Source: CAVSKL01 sp963728475 [NCBI: Candidatus Eiseniibacteriota bacterium] (GTDB lineage Bacteria; Eisenbacteria; RBG-16-71-46; JABDJR01). Taken from it: a stretch of DNA of 64,000 bases. This document shows positions 25,547 to 34,607 of this stretch, in pieces. The position numbers and the translations under genes were made by a program. Below the pieces are notes generated by a model. The model ran no database searches, was not told the DNA's origin, and saw only the letters and a list, made by a program, of their open reading frames with translations. The stretch covers positions 1,798,001-1,862,000 of the forward strand of contig CAVSKL010000001.1 in assembly GCA_963728475.1 (NCBI GenBank). Direction: 5' to 3'. Within the stretch, counting starts at the first letter, position 1. Each line of letters begins with the position of its first letter.

Positions 25547-26164
25547 TCAGTCGTTGACGCTGCTCGCCAGCAGCGAGCGGACCTCCGGGGCCACCATCTC
25601 GGACTTGGTCACCAGGATCACGCGGAGCTCGTCGGCGCCCACGTTCCGGATGACCTGGTCCTTCTGGGCCTTCACGAAGATCGAATCGCCCGGGTCCAGG
25701 ACGTAGTTGTCGCCCTGAACCTGCACTTCGCACTTGCCGCGCAGCACGTAGAGGAAGTACTCCTCGGGCACGCTGGGCCGCGGGTTCATGCGGAGTTCCC
25801 CGGTGTCCACTTCCAGGAAGAGCACGTTGAAGGCGCCGGAGTTGGACCGCGCGGCGAGCACCTCGATGCTCAGGTTCTCCTTGCTGCTCGCGACCTTCCG
25901 GCCCTTGCCCTTCCGCACCAGCTCCACTTCCTTCTTGCGCTCGTCCTCGAAGAACTCGGTCATGGGGACGTTGAGGGCCTGGGCGATGCGGTGCAGGGTG
26001 GCCAGTGACGGGGAGGAGACCCCGCGCTCGATGGTGGAAATCTGCCCGTTGGTAATGCTCACCTGCTGGGCCAGCTCCAGCTGGGTCAGGTTCTGCTCCT
26101 TGCGGAGCTTGCGGAGCTTCTGCCCCAGGTAGAGCATGTGAACGCGTTCGTCGTTGGTGTACAT
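25547..26164 (-). CDS. XRE-family regulator with C-terminal cupin domain
   Basis: The 205-residue protein joins an XRE-type helix-turn-helix (about 10-65: LGQKLRKLRKEQNLTQLELAQQVSITNGQISTIERGVSSPSLATLHRIAQAL) to a cupin sensor domain (about 115-185: YFLYVLRGKCEVQVQGDNYVLDPGDSIFVKAQKDQVIRN). This arrangement is typical of small-molecule-responsive regulators such as PuuR- and SutR-like proteins; the ligand cannot be read from the sequence. The usual cupin metal His residues are not evident, so metal binding is doubtful. ATG 26164 is preferred over the upstream frame because TAGGAGATGAG lies just before it. A charged linker (ERKKEVELVRKGKGRKV) connects the domains. Confidence 0.88.
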   Translation of the reverse strand: MYTNDERVHMLYLGQKLRKLRKEQNLTQLELAQQVSITNGQISTIERGVSSPSLATLHRIAQALNVPMTEFFEDERKKEVELVRKGKGRKVASSKENLSIEVLAARSNSGAFNVLFLEVDTGELRMNPRPSVPEEYFLYVLRGKCEVQVQGDNYVLDPGDSIFVKAQKDQVIRNVGADELRVILVTKSEMVAPEVRSLLASSVND

Positions 26165-26255
26165 CTCATCTCCTAGCCGCCCGATAAACCGGGGGGCCGG
26201 CGGGGACCACGATCTCGTCTTGCCGGCCTCCATGTGTAGGACAAACCATTACCTA

Positions 26256-26272
26256 TTCAGATTCCGTGCCAA
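26256..26272 (-). promoter_or_regulatory. Sigma-54-like -24 element upstream of XRE-cupin (weak -12)
   Basis: On the reverse strand TTGGCACG (26272-26265) is a perfect -24 box, and after four bases the -12 position reads CTGAA rather than TTGCA. The 26165-26378 gap is markedly AT-rich and holds the regulatory region of XRE-cupin; the element is only a partial promoter match. Confidence 0.3.
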
Positions 26273-26378
26273 TTCCATTACAGAGGGGAATATTCGCTAA
26301 ATTGAGACGGCAGAAGCGATTAACCAGAGGCCACTCTAACCCTGTTCGAGCTTTGGCGGACCAGGATTGAAAAATCCA

Positions 26379-27734
<1,356 letters not shown>

Positions 27735-27736
27735 GT

Positions 27737-28855
27737 TCAGGCCTCGACCTCGGGAGGACGTTCCGGGATCCGCAGGGTGACCACGGTGCCGCGCCCCGGC
27801 GTGGAGCTGAGGGCCGCCTCGCCCCCGTGGAGCTGCATGATCCGGCGGACGTTGCTGAGTCCCAACCCCATCTGATTGGTGGTGGTGGAGAAGAAGGGCT
27901 CGAATACACGTTCCTGGAGATGGGGGGCCACCCCGGGCCCGTTGTCCCGCACCTCCACCAGCCACCAGGTGCCCTCGTCGAGGGGCTGGCGCTTGATCAC
28001 GACGTGCACCTCGCCCTGGTGCTCCATGGCCTCGGACGCGTTCTGGACCAGCTGGGTGACGGCCTGGCTGAACTGCGCCCGGTCCAGGAGGAGGGTGGGC
28101 GCGGTCTGGGGGAACTGGCGGAAGAGGGCCACCGACTTGAGCACCAGGTAGGGCTTGGCGTCCTCCAGCCCCTGATTCACCGCGTCCACCAGCCGGGTCG
28201 GTTCCGGGCGCGGCCGGGGAGGGCGGGCGTAGTTGACCAGGGTGCGGAGGAAGAGTTCGGTCCGGTTCAGCTCGTCGCGGGCGATGGAGAAGTGGAGCTC
28301 CTCGTCCCCCTCCGGCTTCCGCTCGCTCTGGAGCATGTAGAGGCTCATCTTGATCGCGGAGAGATGGTTCCGCACCTCGTGGGCCACGTTGTGGGCGATG
28401 AGATCCAGCGTGCCCAGCTTCTCCTCCGCCACCAGCCGCCGCTGGAACGCGCGCTGCTCGGTGATGTCCCGGGCGATCCCCACCACCGCCATCGGCTCCC
28501 CGCCGCGTCCCCGCAGCGCGCTCGTTTCCAGGAAAATGGGGAAGGTGGATCCGTCCTTGCGGTAGCTGGTCAGCTCGCCGTTCCAGCCCCCGGCGAAGGT
28601 GGCCTGCAGGATCTCCTCCATGAGTTCGTGCGACATGGTGGGGCCGCACAGGGCGCGGATGTCGCGGCCGGCCATGTCCTCGCGCTCGTAGCCCAGGGCG
28701 CCCACGATCCGGTCGTTGACGTAGAGGAGCCGGCCCTGGAGGTCGGCCACCGCGATGCCGGTGGGGAGCGCCTCCACGGCATGCAGGATTTCCCGTAACT
28801 CGGCGGCGAGCTCGGCGGAGAGAGCCGGTTGGTCGGAAAGAAATTTCTTTTCCAA
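27737..28855 (-). CDS. Soluble PAS-domain sensor histidine kinase, partner of the adjacent NtrC-type regulator
   Basis: The protein has a PAS domain (EALPTGIAVADLQGRLLYVND through VGIARDITEQR), a HisKA helix with the phospho-acceptor His in AHNVAHEVRNHLSAI, and an HATPase domain with N box QNASEAMEHQG, G1 VRDNGPGV and G2 MGLGLSNVRRIMQLHGG. There is no membrane segment, so it should sense a cytoplasmic signal. The frame is open far upstream of the PAS domain without a good start; TTG 28855 (372 residues) is proposed because the upstream codons look non-coding and the region is AT-rich. No good ribosome binding site is visible, so the true start is uncertain by tens of codons. Confidence 0.88.
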   Translation of the reverse strand: MEKKFLSDQPALSAELAAELREILHAVEALPTGIAVADLQGRLLYVNDRIVGALGYEREDMAGRDIRALCGPTMSHELMEEILQATFAGGWNGELTSYRKDGSTFPIFLETSALRGRGGEPMAVVGIARDITEQRAFQRRLVAEEKLGTLDLIAHNVAHEVRNHLSAIKMSLYMLQSERKPEGDEELHFSIARDELNRTELFLRTLVNYARPPRPRPEPTRLVDAVNQGLEDAKPYLVLKSVALFRQFPQTAPTLLLDRAQFSQAVTQLVQNASEAMEHQGEVHVVIKRQPLDEGTWWLVEVRDNGPGVAPHLQERVFEPFFSTTTNQMGLGLSNVRRIMQLHGGEAALSSTPGRGTVVTLRIPERPPEVEA

Positions 28856-28947
28856 GAGACCCGGGTTCAAGGGGGCGGGAAATAGAATGGATTTAAATTG
28901 AAGATAGAGGGGCGGGCCGGAAACTTCAAGCCAAAGAAGGGAAGCGG

Positions 28948-29142
28948 TCAGGCCTGGCGGGCGGCCCCGTCTCCGGCCGCCGCGGCCTGGGGACCGCACC
29001 AGGCCTGGCAGTCCCGGCGGACCGGGCAGGCGGCGGCGCCTCCATCGTGCGGACACCCGCCCACCACCCGGTTGTCATGGCGGCAATAGAAGGCGGTGGG
29101 GGTCTGGGTTCCATCCGGCTTCCGAAACTTGAAGGTTCGCAT
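28948..29142 (-). CDS. Small Cys-rich protein, unknown function
   Basis: From ATG 29142 the frame gives 64 residues with five cysteines (20, 30, 39, 45, 49) in the pattern FYCRHDNRVVGGCPHDGGAAACPVRRDCQAWC. The start has a good GGAGG site 5-7 bases upstream, which supports real translation. The Cys/His spacing suggests a small metal-binding or redox knuckle, but I do not recognise a family. The first part (MRTFKFRKPDGTQTPTAFYC) is basic and strand-like. It sits between the kinase and the MglA-type gene, on the same strand as the kinase. Confidence 0.55.
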   Translation of the reverse strand: MRTFKFRKPDGTQTPTAFYCRHDNRVVGGCPHDGGAAACPVRRDCQAWCGPQAAAAGDGAARQA

Positions 29143-29577
29143 GGTGCCTCCGGGCTCGAGGTCCGCGGCTCGACCGGCCGCCACCCCATGCACTTAGCAA
29201 CCCTCGTGCCGCCGCCGCGCGGGGTGTGCCGGCGCGTGCTCCACAAGAGCGGATCCGGCGGCAACCTGTTTCGGATCAACGGATTGAAGCGCACGCCCTC
29301 GGCGCCCGGCGCGGCCTGCGGTCCGAGGCCCCCCCGGGCGAAGGCGGCAAAGGACCCACCCCGGGGCGGAAAAACGACCGGTGGGAAACCGGCCGGGAGG
29401 CTCGCTGCCGGAAGCCGGCGAGGCGGGGAGGGGGGGCCGGGGCCTCGGGCGGGATGCGTCCAACGCCAAGGACTTCAAGTCCGGCCCCCTCCCGCCGATA
29501 TTGACCTTGCGAGGGATTCCGCCCGCTCCGGGCGGACGAGGACTGAAGGCCTTCATCGAACCAAGGGGGTTCGTCCC
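29143..29577. other. Intergenic region upstream of the MglA-type gene
   Basis: This 435-base stretch lies between the divergent Cys-rich gene and the GTPase gene. The only clear structure is a perfect hairpin at 29518-29536 (TCCGCCCG, loop CTC, CGGGCGGA), in the probable leader of the GTPase mRNA. TTGACC at about 29501 could be a -35 box, but no -10 at the right distance was found. No gene with plausible coding character was seen. Confidence 0.4.
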
Positions 29578-30957
29578 ATGGTCGTAGTGTCGTACTCCGG
29601 GAAGGAAATCAACGCCAAGCTGGTCTACTACGGCCCGGGTTTGAGCGGAAAGACGACGAATCTCGAGTACATCTATCAGAGCGTGCCGACCAGCAACCGG
29701 GGCAAGATGGTCTCCATGAAGACCCGCACCGAGCGCACGCTCTTCTTCGACTTTCTCCCGGTGGACCTGGGCGAGCTGGGCGGATTCAAGACCCGCTTTC
29801 TCCTCTATACCGTCCCCGGGCAGGTCTACTACAACGCGACCCGAAAGCTGGTGCTTCGCGGGGTGGACGCGGTGATCTTCGTGGCCGACTCCGCCCGGGG
29901 CAAGATGGACGAGAACCTCGAGTCGCTGCAGAACCTGCACGAGAATCTGAGGGAGTACGGCCTCGACCTCAACAACATCCCCTACGTGGTGCAGTACAAC
30001 AAGCGCGACATCGACGACGGCTATTCGATCGAGGAGATGGAGCAGGCGCTGAACCCCACCGGCGCCCCCTACTACGAGGCGGTGGCCACCACCGGCCAGG
30101 GGGTGTTCGAGACGTTCCGGGGGATCGGCCGGCTGCTGCTCCAGAAGCTGAGCAAGGAGATCAAGCTGGGCGACGGGCGGTCGATCGCGACCCCGGCGCC
30201 GTCCATCGTGACCCCGGCGCTGCCGGCCGGCTCCCCGGCGGAGACCGGGCCCGCGGCTCCGGCGGCGGCCGCTCCCGCGGCTTCCCCTCCGGCGACGCCG
30301 AGCAACCCGTACCTGCACCGGCCCGAGGCGGGGGCCGGGCCGGACCCGGCTCCCCGGCCCGCTCCGGCCCGCGCGGTAGGGTCCACTCCGCCTTCGGCGT
30401 CCCCGGCGGCGGCATCCACTTCGAGTCCGGAGGCCCCGGCCGGCCCCGCACCGGCGGCGCCGGCCCGGCCGACGGCTCCCGAACCTCCCGCCCCCGGTCC
30501 CGCGGACGAGGCTCCCGCCGCGATCCGCGATCCGGCCGGGACCGGACGCTCGTCCCGGTCCGGGGGAGGTGCCCGCGGGGAGAGCCGGCAGATGCCGGCG
30601 CCTCTCCGTGCCGTGCCCGCCGCCGCGTCCCATCACGAGACCGAGGAACCGGTGGTCGAGGCCCGGGTGGTGGGGGACGAGTCCGGCTCCTCGCCGGGAT
30701 TCTGGGGACGCCTCCTGGGGCGCAAGTCCAAGCCCGCGGAGGAGGAAGGGCTGGAGGCGATTCCGAGCGCCCGGCTCGCCACCGTCACCCTGCCCGCGGT
30801 GGGGGGCTCCGGCTCCTCGAGCCCGGTCTTCATCGAGCGGCGGATCCAGGTTCCGATCACCCTCGGTCCCGAGGAGATGGTCCGGGGCGCCCGGCTCCGG
30901 CTGGTGCTCGAAATCCAAGTGGAAGCTTCCGAATCCAAGGACAGCCGGGTGGCCTGA
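29578..30957 (+). CDS. MglA-type small GTPase with long Pro/Ala-rich linker and C-terminal domain
   Basis: The first about 197 residues are a bacterial Ras-like GTPase of the MglA group: P-loop GPGLSGKTTN, switch region MKTRTERTLFFDFLPVDLG, LLYTVPGQVYYNATRKLVLRGVDAVIFVADS and base-recognition VQYNKRDIDDG. MglA controls front-rear polarity in gliding bacteria and is usually about 195 residues. Here a further 260 residues follow: a Pro/Ala/Gly-rich, probably disordered linker and a short C-terminal segment with hydrophobic strands (VFIERRIQVPITLGPEE, ARLRLVLEIQVEAS). ATG 29578 is chosen because the conserved MglA start (VVSYSGKEINAKLVYYGPG) follows at once; the frame is open upstream but looks non-coding. 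No MglB (roadblock) gene is adjacent. Confidence 0.9.
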   Translation: MVVVSYSGKEINAKLVYYGPGLSGKTTNLEYIYQSVPTSNRGKMVSMKTRTERTLFFDFLPVDLGELGGFKTRFLLYTVPGQVYYNATRKLVLRGVDAVIFVADSARGKMDENLESLQNLHENLREYGLDLNNIPYVVQYNKRDIDDGYSIEEMEQALNPTGAPYYEAVATTGQGVFETFRGIGRLLLQKLSKEIKLGDGRSIATPAPSIVTPALPAGSPAETGPAAPAAAAPAASPPATPSNPYLHRPEAGAGPDPAPRPAPARAVGSTPPSASPAAASTSSPEAPAGPAPAAPARPTAPEPPAPGPADEAPAAIRDPAGTGRSSRSGGGARGESRQMPAPLRAVPAAASHHETEEPVVEARVVGDESGSSPGFWGRLLGRKSKPAEEEGLEAIPSARLATVTLPAVGGSGSSSPVFIERRIQVPITLGPEEMVRGARLRLVLEIQVEASESKDSRVA

Positions 30958-30986
30958 GCCCGGGGTCCGGACGGAGCGATGATCCT

Positions 30987-31013
30987 CGACGGGGACCCAA
31001 GTGGTCCCCGTCG
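30987..31013 (+). terminator. Terminator hairpin of the MglA-type gene
   Basis: CGACGGGGACC (30987-30997) and GGTCCCCGTCG (31003-31013) form a perfect 11-base stem with a 5-base loop, 29 bases after the GTPase stop. A short AT-rich GTGTATAAGG follows; there is no long T-run. Confidence 0.65.
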
Positions 31014-31154
31014 GTGTATAAGGGATGAGCGACGGGAGGGGGCCGGCCGGACACCGGTTCTCCCGGCGCGAGGACGGCTCCTCGCTTGACCCCGCCCGGG
31101 CGCTCGACTAATCTCAACTCCGTGGTTCGTCTATCCCTTGCGGAGGCTTTGGTC

Positions 31155-31700
31155 ATGGCTCGATTCGCTCGCACTTCGCTGCTCCCCGGTCCCGCGCGGC
31201 TCGTACTCGGAGGGATCCTTGCCGCGGTGGCGGTGGCGGTGGCGGCGCCGGGCACGGCGCAGGCCGGTCCCGGCACCAATCCCCGGGCGTTCACCGGGAT
31301 CGCGTCCGAGCCCTCCACCGGGCTCCTCAACTCCGGCCTCTTGGATCTTTCCCGTTTCGACGTGCGGAACAGCCTGACCTACGGCGTCTCCTCCTACTCG
31401 GGATACGGCACCCGGTCCGGCGGGCTCTGGACCACCGAACTCGGCTACCGCCTCTCCGATCCCCTGCGGGTGTCGGTGGACGTGGGCGCGGTGCTCGATC
31501 CGCAGAACGGCAACCTGTTCAGCGAGAAGAACGTCTTCCTCCAGGGTTTCAACCTGGACTATGCGCCGAGCCGCCATTTCCAACTCAACGTCTCCTATCA
31601 AAACGTCCCCGCGGCGGTGAACGACGTCTTCGGATACCGCGGTTCTCCGCTCGGGTCGATCGGCCGGCCCTGGGGTTCGCCCCTGAGCGTGGCCCGGTGA
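31155..31700 (+). CDS. Secreted protein, probable small beta-rich outer-membrane-associated protein
   Basis: From ATG 31155 (GGAGG 8-10 bases upstream) the 181-residue protein has a signal peptide (ARLVLGGILAAVAVAVAAPGTAQA, cleavage near residue 36). The mature part alternates aromatic and polar residues in strand-like segments (SLTYGVSSYSGYGTRSGGLWTTELGYRLSD, LRVSVDVGAVLD, FNLDYAPSRHFQLNVSYQ), as in small beta-barrels. No named family was recognised. Its stop overlaps the GTG start of the following TPR gene. Confidence 0.65.
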   Translation: MARFARTSLLPGPARLVLGGILAAVAVAVAAPGTAQAGPGTNPRAFTGIASEPSTGLLNSGLLDLSRFDVRNSLTYGVSSYSGYGTRSGGLWTTELGYRLSDPLRVSVDVGAVLDPQNGNLFSEKNVFLQGFNLDYAPSRHFQLNVSYQNVPAAVNDVFGYRGSPLGSIGRPWGSPLSVAR

Positions 31701-32863
31701 AGTTTCGGTCGGGTTCCAGTTCCCCCGACGCTTCCTCCCTTCCCTCCTCGTCGACCTCGGGGGCGACCCGCGACCTGCGCGGTCGCGCCCAGGATGCCGC
31801 CCGCCGCCTGAAGCAGGAGCCGGGCCGGCTGGACCTGGCCCTGGAGCTGGCCTGCACCCTGGAGCGCCTGGGCGAGTTCCGCGACGCCCTCCGGGTGGTG
31901 GAGCGCATGACCCAGCGCGGCGCCGCCACCCCGGAGCTGGTGCGGCTCCGGGCGGAGTGCCTGCGCCGGGTGGGCCGCGCCGCCGAGGGGGTCGAGGTCC
32001 TGGACGGGGCCTCGGAGATCCTCACCGACCATGCCGCGGCCTGGATCACCCGCGGGCGCTGCCTGACCGACGCAGGCCGGGTGGACGAGGCGATCGAGGC
32101 GGTGACGCAGGCCTCCCGGCTCGAACCGGCCAGCGCCGAGGCCCAGTACGCCCTGGGAGTGGCTCTGGCCCGGGCCGGGCGTGCGTTCGAGGCGGAGCAG
32201 GCCTATAACCGCGCGCTGCGCCTGGACCCCGAGATGGCCAAGGCGCACGTGAACCTGGGCATTCTCTACGACGGGCTCGGGCGCAAGGAGGAGGCGCTGG
32301 CCGCGCTCCGCCGCGCCACCGTCTGCGACCCCGAGCTGGCGGCGGGCCACGCCAACCTGGGCGCGATCTACGGCGAGCAGGGGCGCCGCGAGGAGGCGCT
32401 GGCCGAGCTTCAGCGCGCGCTGGAGATCGAACCGGCCTCGGCCGAAGCTCACTTCAACCTGGCCATCCTCTACCTGGACGAGGGACGGCTGGAGGAGGCG
32501 TCGGCGTCGCTCGCCGAGGCCCGGCGGACCGCCCCCTCCGACACCCGCATCCTCTACTACGCCGGGGTGCTCCACCTCCGCCAAGGGCGCTACGCGGACG
32601 CGGTGGGGATCTTCACCGAGTACGCCCGGCTCCGGCCCGAAGATGCCCGCGGTTACTATCATCTGGGGGTGGGGCAGCTCAGGCTCTCCCGCCTGGACGA
32701 GGCCGTCCGCGTGCTCCAGAAGGCGGTCCAGCTCGATCCCGGCCATCAGCGGGCCCATTACTACCTGGGCGTCACCTTCGACCGGAAAGGTCTCCGGCAC
32801 GAAGCCCGCCTCGCCTACCACGCCGCCGACCGGCTCGACCGCGGCGGCCCCGGTCTGGGATAG
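31697..32863 (+). CDS. TPR-repeat protein
   Basis: The 388-residue protein contains about eight to nine TPR units after a Ser-rich N-terminus of 35 residues; clear units are AHVNLGILYDGLGRKEEALAAL, GHANLGAIYGEQGRREEALAEL, AHFNLAILYLDEGRLEEASASL and AHYYLGVTFDRKGLRHEARLAY. It has no signal peptide, so it is cytoplasmic. GTG 31697 overlaps the previous stop (GTGA) and uppP follows 12 bases later, which suggests one operon. A scaffold role for envelope or motility proteins is possible, but only context supports it. Confidence 0.8.
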   Translation: MKFRSGSSSPDASSLPSSSTSGATRDLRGRAQDAARRLKQEPGRLDLALELACTLERLGEFRDALRVVERMTQRGAATPELVRLRAECLRRVGRAAEGVEVLDGASEILTDHAAAWITRGRCLTDAGRVDEAIEAVTQASRLEPASAEAQYALGVALARAGRAFEAEQAYNRALRLDPEMAKAHVNLGILYDGLGRKEEALAALRRATVCDPELAAGHANLGAIYGEQGRREEALAELQRALEIEPASAEAHFNLAILYLDEGRLEEASASLAEARRTAPSDTRILYYAGVLHLRQGRYADAVGIFTEYARLRPEDARGYYHLGVGQLRLSRLDEAVRVLQKAVQLDPGHQRAHYYLGVTFDRKGLRHEARLAYHAADRLDRGGPGLG

Positions 32864-32875
32864 AGAACTCCCCTC

Positions 32876-33676
32876 ATGACATTCCTCGACGCCCTCATCC
32901 TGGGCCTGGTCCAGGGCCTGACCGAGTTCCTGCCCGTCTCCTCCTCCGGCCACCTGGCCCTGGCGGGACGGCTTCTGGGCCTGGGCGGGGGAGACGTGGC
33001 CTTCGACGTGTGGCTCCACCTCGCCACCCTGTTCGCGGTCCTGATCGCGCTCCGCCGGGACGTGTGGACCATGCTGGCCAGCCTGAGCCCCCGGGCGCCG
33101 GCGGATACCGCCAAGCGGGGGCGGCTCCTGGTCGCCGCGGTGGTGATCGGCACCCTCCCCGCGGTGGTGGTGGGACTTCTGGCCAAGGACGCGGTGGAGG
33201 CCGCCTTCACCAGCGTGCGGCTGGTGGGGGCCGACCTCATCCTCACCGCGATCATCCTCGGGATCTCGCGGATGTTCCCCGGCCGCGACATGCCCCTCTC
33301 GCCCATGAAGGGGCTGGGGATCGGGATCGCGCAGTGCATCGCCATCCTCCCCGGGGTGAGCCGCTCCGGCTCCACCCTCACCGCCGGCCTCATGTTCGGT
33401 CTCTCCGGCGAGGAGAGCGCCCGCTTCTCCTTCCTGCTCTCGGTTCCCGCCATCCTCGGCGCGGTGGTGCTCGACTACAAGGAGATCGCCGTGCTCGCCC
33501 ATCGTTCGCCCCTCCTCCTGGCCGGGAGCTTCGTGGTCGCGCTGGTGAGCGGCTACCTGGCCATCCGGGTGGTCTGGGGCGTCATGTCCCGGGGCCGGCT
33601 CGCCGTCTTCGCCCCCTACTGCGCGGCCCTCGGGGTGATCGCCCTGGTGGTGGGCGGCGTCACCCACGTGCATTGA
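32876..33676 (+). CDS. uppP: Undecaprenyl-diphosphatase UppP (BacA)
   Basis: UppP dephosphorylates undecaprenyl pyrophosphate in the membrane, recycling the lipid carrier of cell-wall synthesis and giving bacitracin tolerance. The 266-residue protein has about eight membrane helices and both catalytic motifs: GLTEFLPVSSSGHLAL (Glu-rich motif 1) and LPGVSRSGSTLTAGL (PGxSRSGxT). Length and topology match the family. It serves the same lipid cycle as MraY and MurG of the dcw cluster. Confidence 0.95.
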   Translation: MTFLDALILGLVQGLTEFLPVSSSGHLALAGRLLGLGGGDVAFDVWLHLATLFAVLIALRRDVWTMLASLSPRAPADTAKRGRLLVAAVVIGTLPAVVVGLLAKDAVEAAFTSVRLVGADLILTAIILGISRMFPGRDMPLSPMKGLGIGIAQCIAILPGVSRSGSTLTAGLMFGLSGEESARFSFLLSVPAILGAVVLDYKEIAVLAHRSPLLLAGSFVVALVSGYLAIRVVWGVMSRGRLAVFAPYCAALGVIALVVGGVTHVH

Positions 33677-33740
33677 TCGCGGGGGCCGGAGGTCCACGCC
33701 GCTTCCGGGGCCGGAGCGCGTCCGCGGCCGGAACGCCGCG

Positions 33741-34607
33741 GTGACCGGGCCGGCGCTCGTCCTGGGGGGCGGGTATCTGGGAACCCGCCTGGCCCGTCGG
33801 CTGTCCGGGGAGGGCGCCGCGGTGACCCTCACCTACCGGTCGCATCCTCCCCAGGCTCCGGGCGCGCACACCGCGGCCTGGGACGCCTCCCTTCCCGGGG
33901 CCGGGGAGGCGGTGGCCGCGCTGGCCCGGGGGGCCGCCCGCATCTTCTTCACCGCCGCCCCCGCCCGGGGCGGGGAGTACGCGCCGGTCTACCTGGGCGC
34001 GGCCCGGGCCCTGGCCGGAGCCGGGCTCGCCCCGGAGCAAACCGTGGTCTGGATCTCCAGCACCTCGGTCTACGGCACCGCCGACGGCTCGTGGGTGGAC
34101 GAATCCACCCCGCCCGCCCCCGCCTCGCCGGGGGGCGCGGTTCTCCTGGAGGCGGAGCGAATCCTTCTCGCCGCGCCGGGCCCCGCGCTCCGGATCGTGC
34201 GGGCGGCGGCGATCTACGGGCCCGGGCGCACCCCGGTGGAGCGGCTCAGCGCCGGGGGCCCGCTCCCCGGGACCGGCGAGGAGTGGTTGAACCTGATCCA
34301 CGTGGAGGACCTGGTCACGATCGCGATCGCGGCGGGGGAGCGGGGGCAGGACCGGGACCTGGTGGTGGCCGCCGACGGCCGGCCGGTGCGACGCCGGGTG
34401 TACTACGCCGAGGCCTCGGTGCTGGCCGCAATGCCCCCCCCGGTCTTCGCCGGGGGAGCGGCCGGCCCCCACGTCGCGGGAACGGGCAAGCGGGCCCGGA
34501 GCCGGCGGCTGGAGGAGCTGGGGGTGGCGCTTCGCCATCCCGATTTCCGCGCCGGCCTCCGGGCCGCCCGGGAGGAGCGGGGGCCGGAGGCACGGGAGGA
34601 GCGATGA
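33741..34607 (+). CDS. NAD-dependent epimerase/dehydratase-like SDR protein
   Basis: The 288-residue protein starts from GTG 33741 with a Rossmann motif LVLGGGYLGTRLARRL. A strand with ISSTSVYGTADGSWVDEST corresponds to the catalytic Ser and the SxxxYG region of extended SDRs; YGPGRTPVERL and LNLIHVEDLV are the downstream motifs of YeeZ-like and sugar-epimerase proteins. The usual YxxxK of SDR enzymes is not evident: the place after the Ser-rich strand reads SPGGAVLLEAERIL, so full catalytic activity is not assured, as in the YeeZ subfamily. The stop overlaps the next start as ATGA. Confidence 0.75.
   Translation: MTGPALVLGGGYLGTRLARRLSGEGAAVTLTYRSHPPQAPGAHTAAWDASLPGAGEAVAALARGAARIFFTAAPARGGEYAPVYLGAARALAGAGLAPEQTVVWISSTSVYGTADGSWVDESTPPAPASPGGAVLLEAERILLAAPGPALRIVRAAAIYGPGRTPVERLSAGGPLPGTGEEWLNLIHVEDLVTIAIAAGERGQDRDLVVAADGRPVRRRVYYAEASVLAAMPPPVFAGGAAGPHVAGTGKRARSRRLEELGVALRHPDFRAGLRAAREERGPEAREER

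Noticed and set aside
33741-34607. Assigning the SDR protein to a specific sugar epimerase such as GalE
   Set aside because: The YxxxK catalytic motif is not visible and the length is shorter than GalE.
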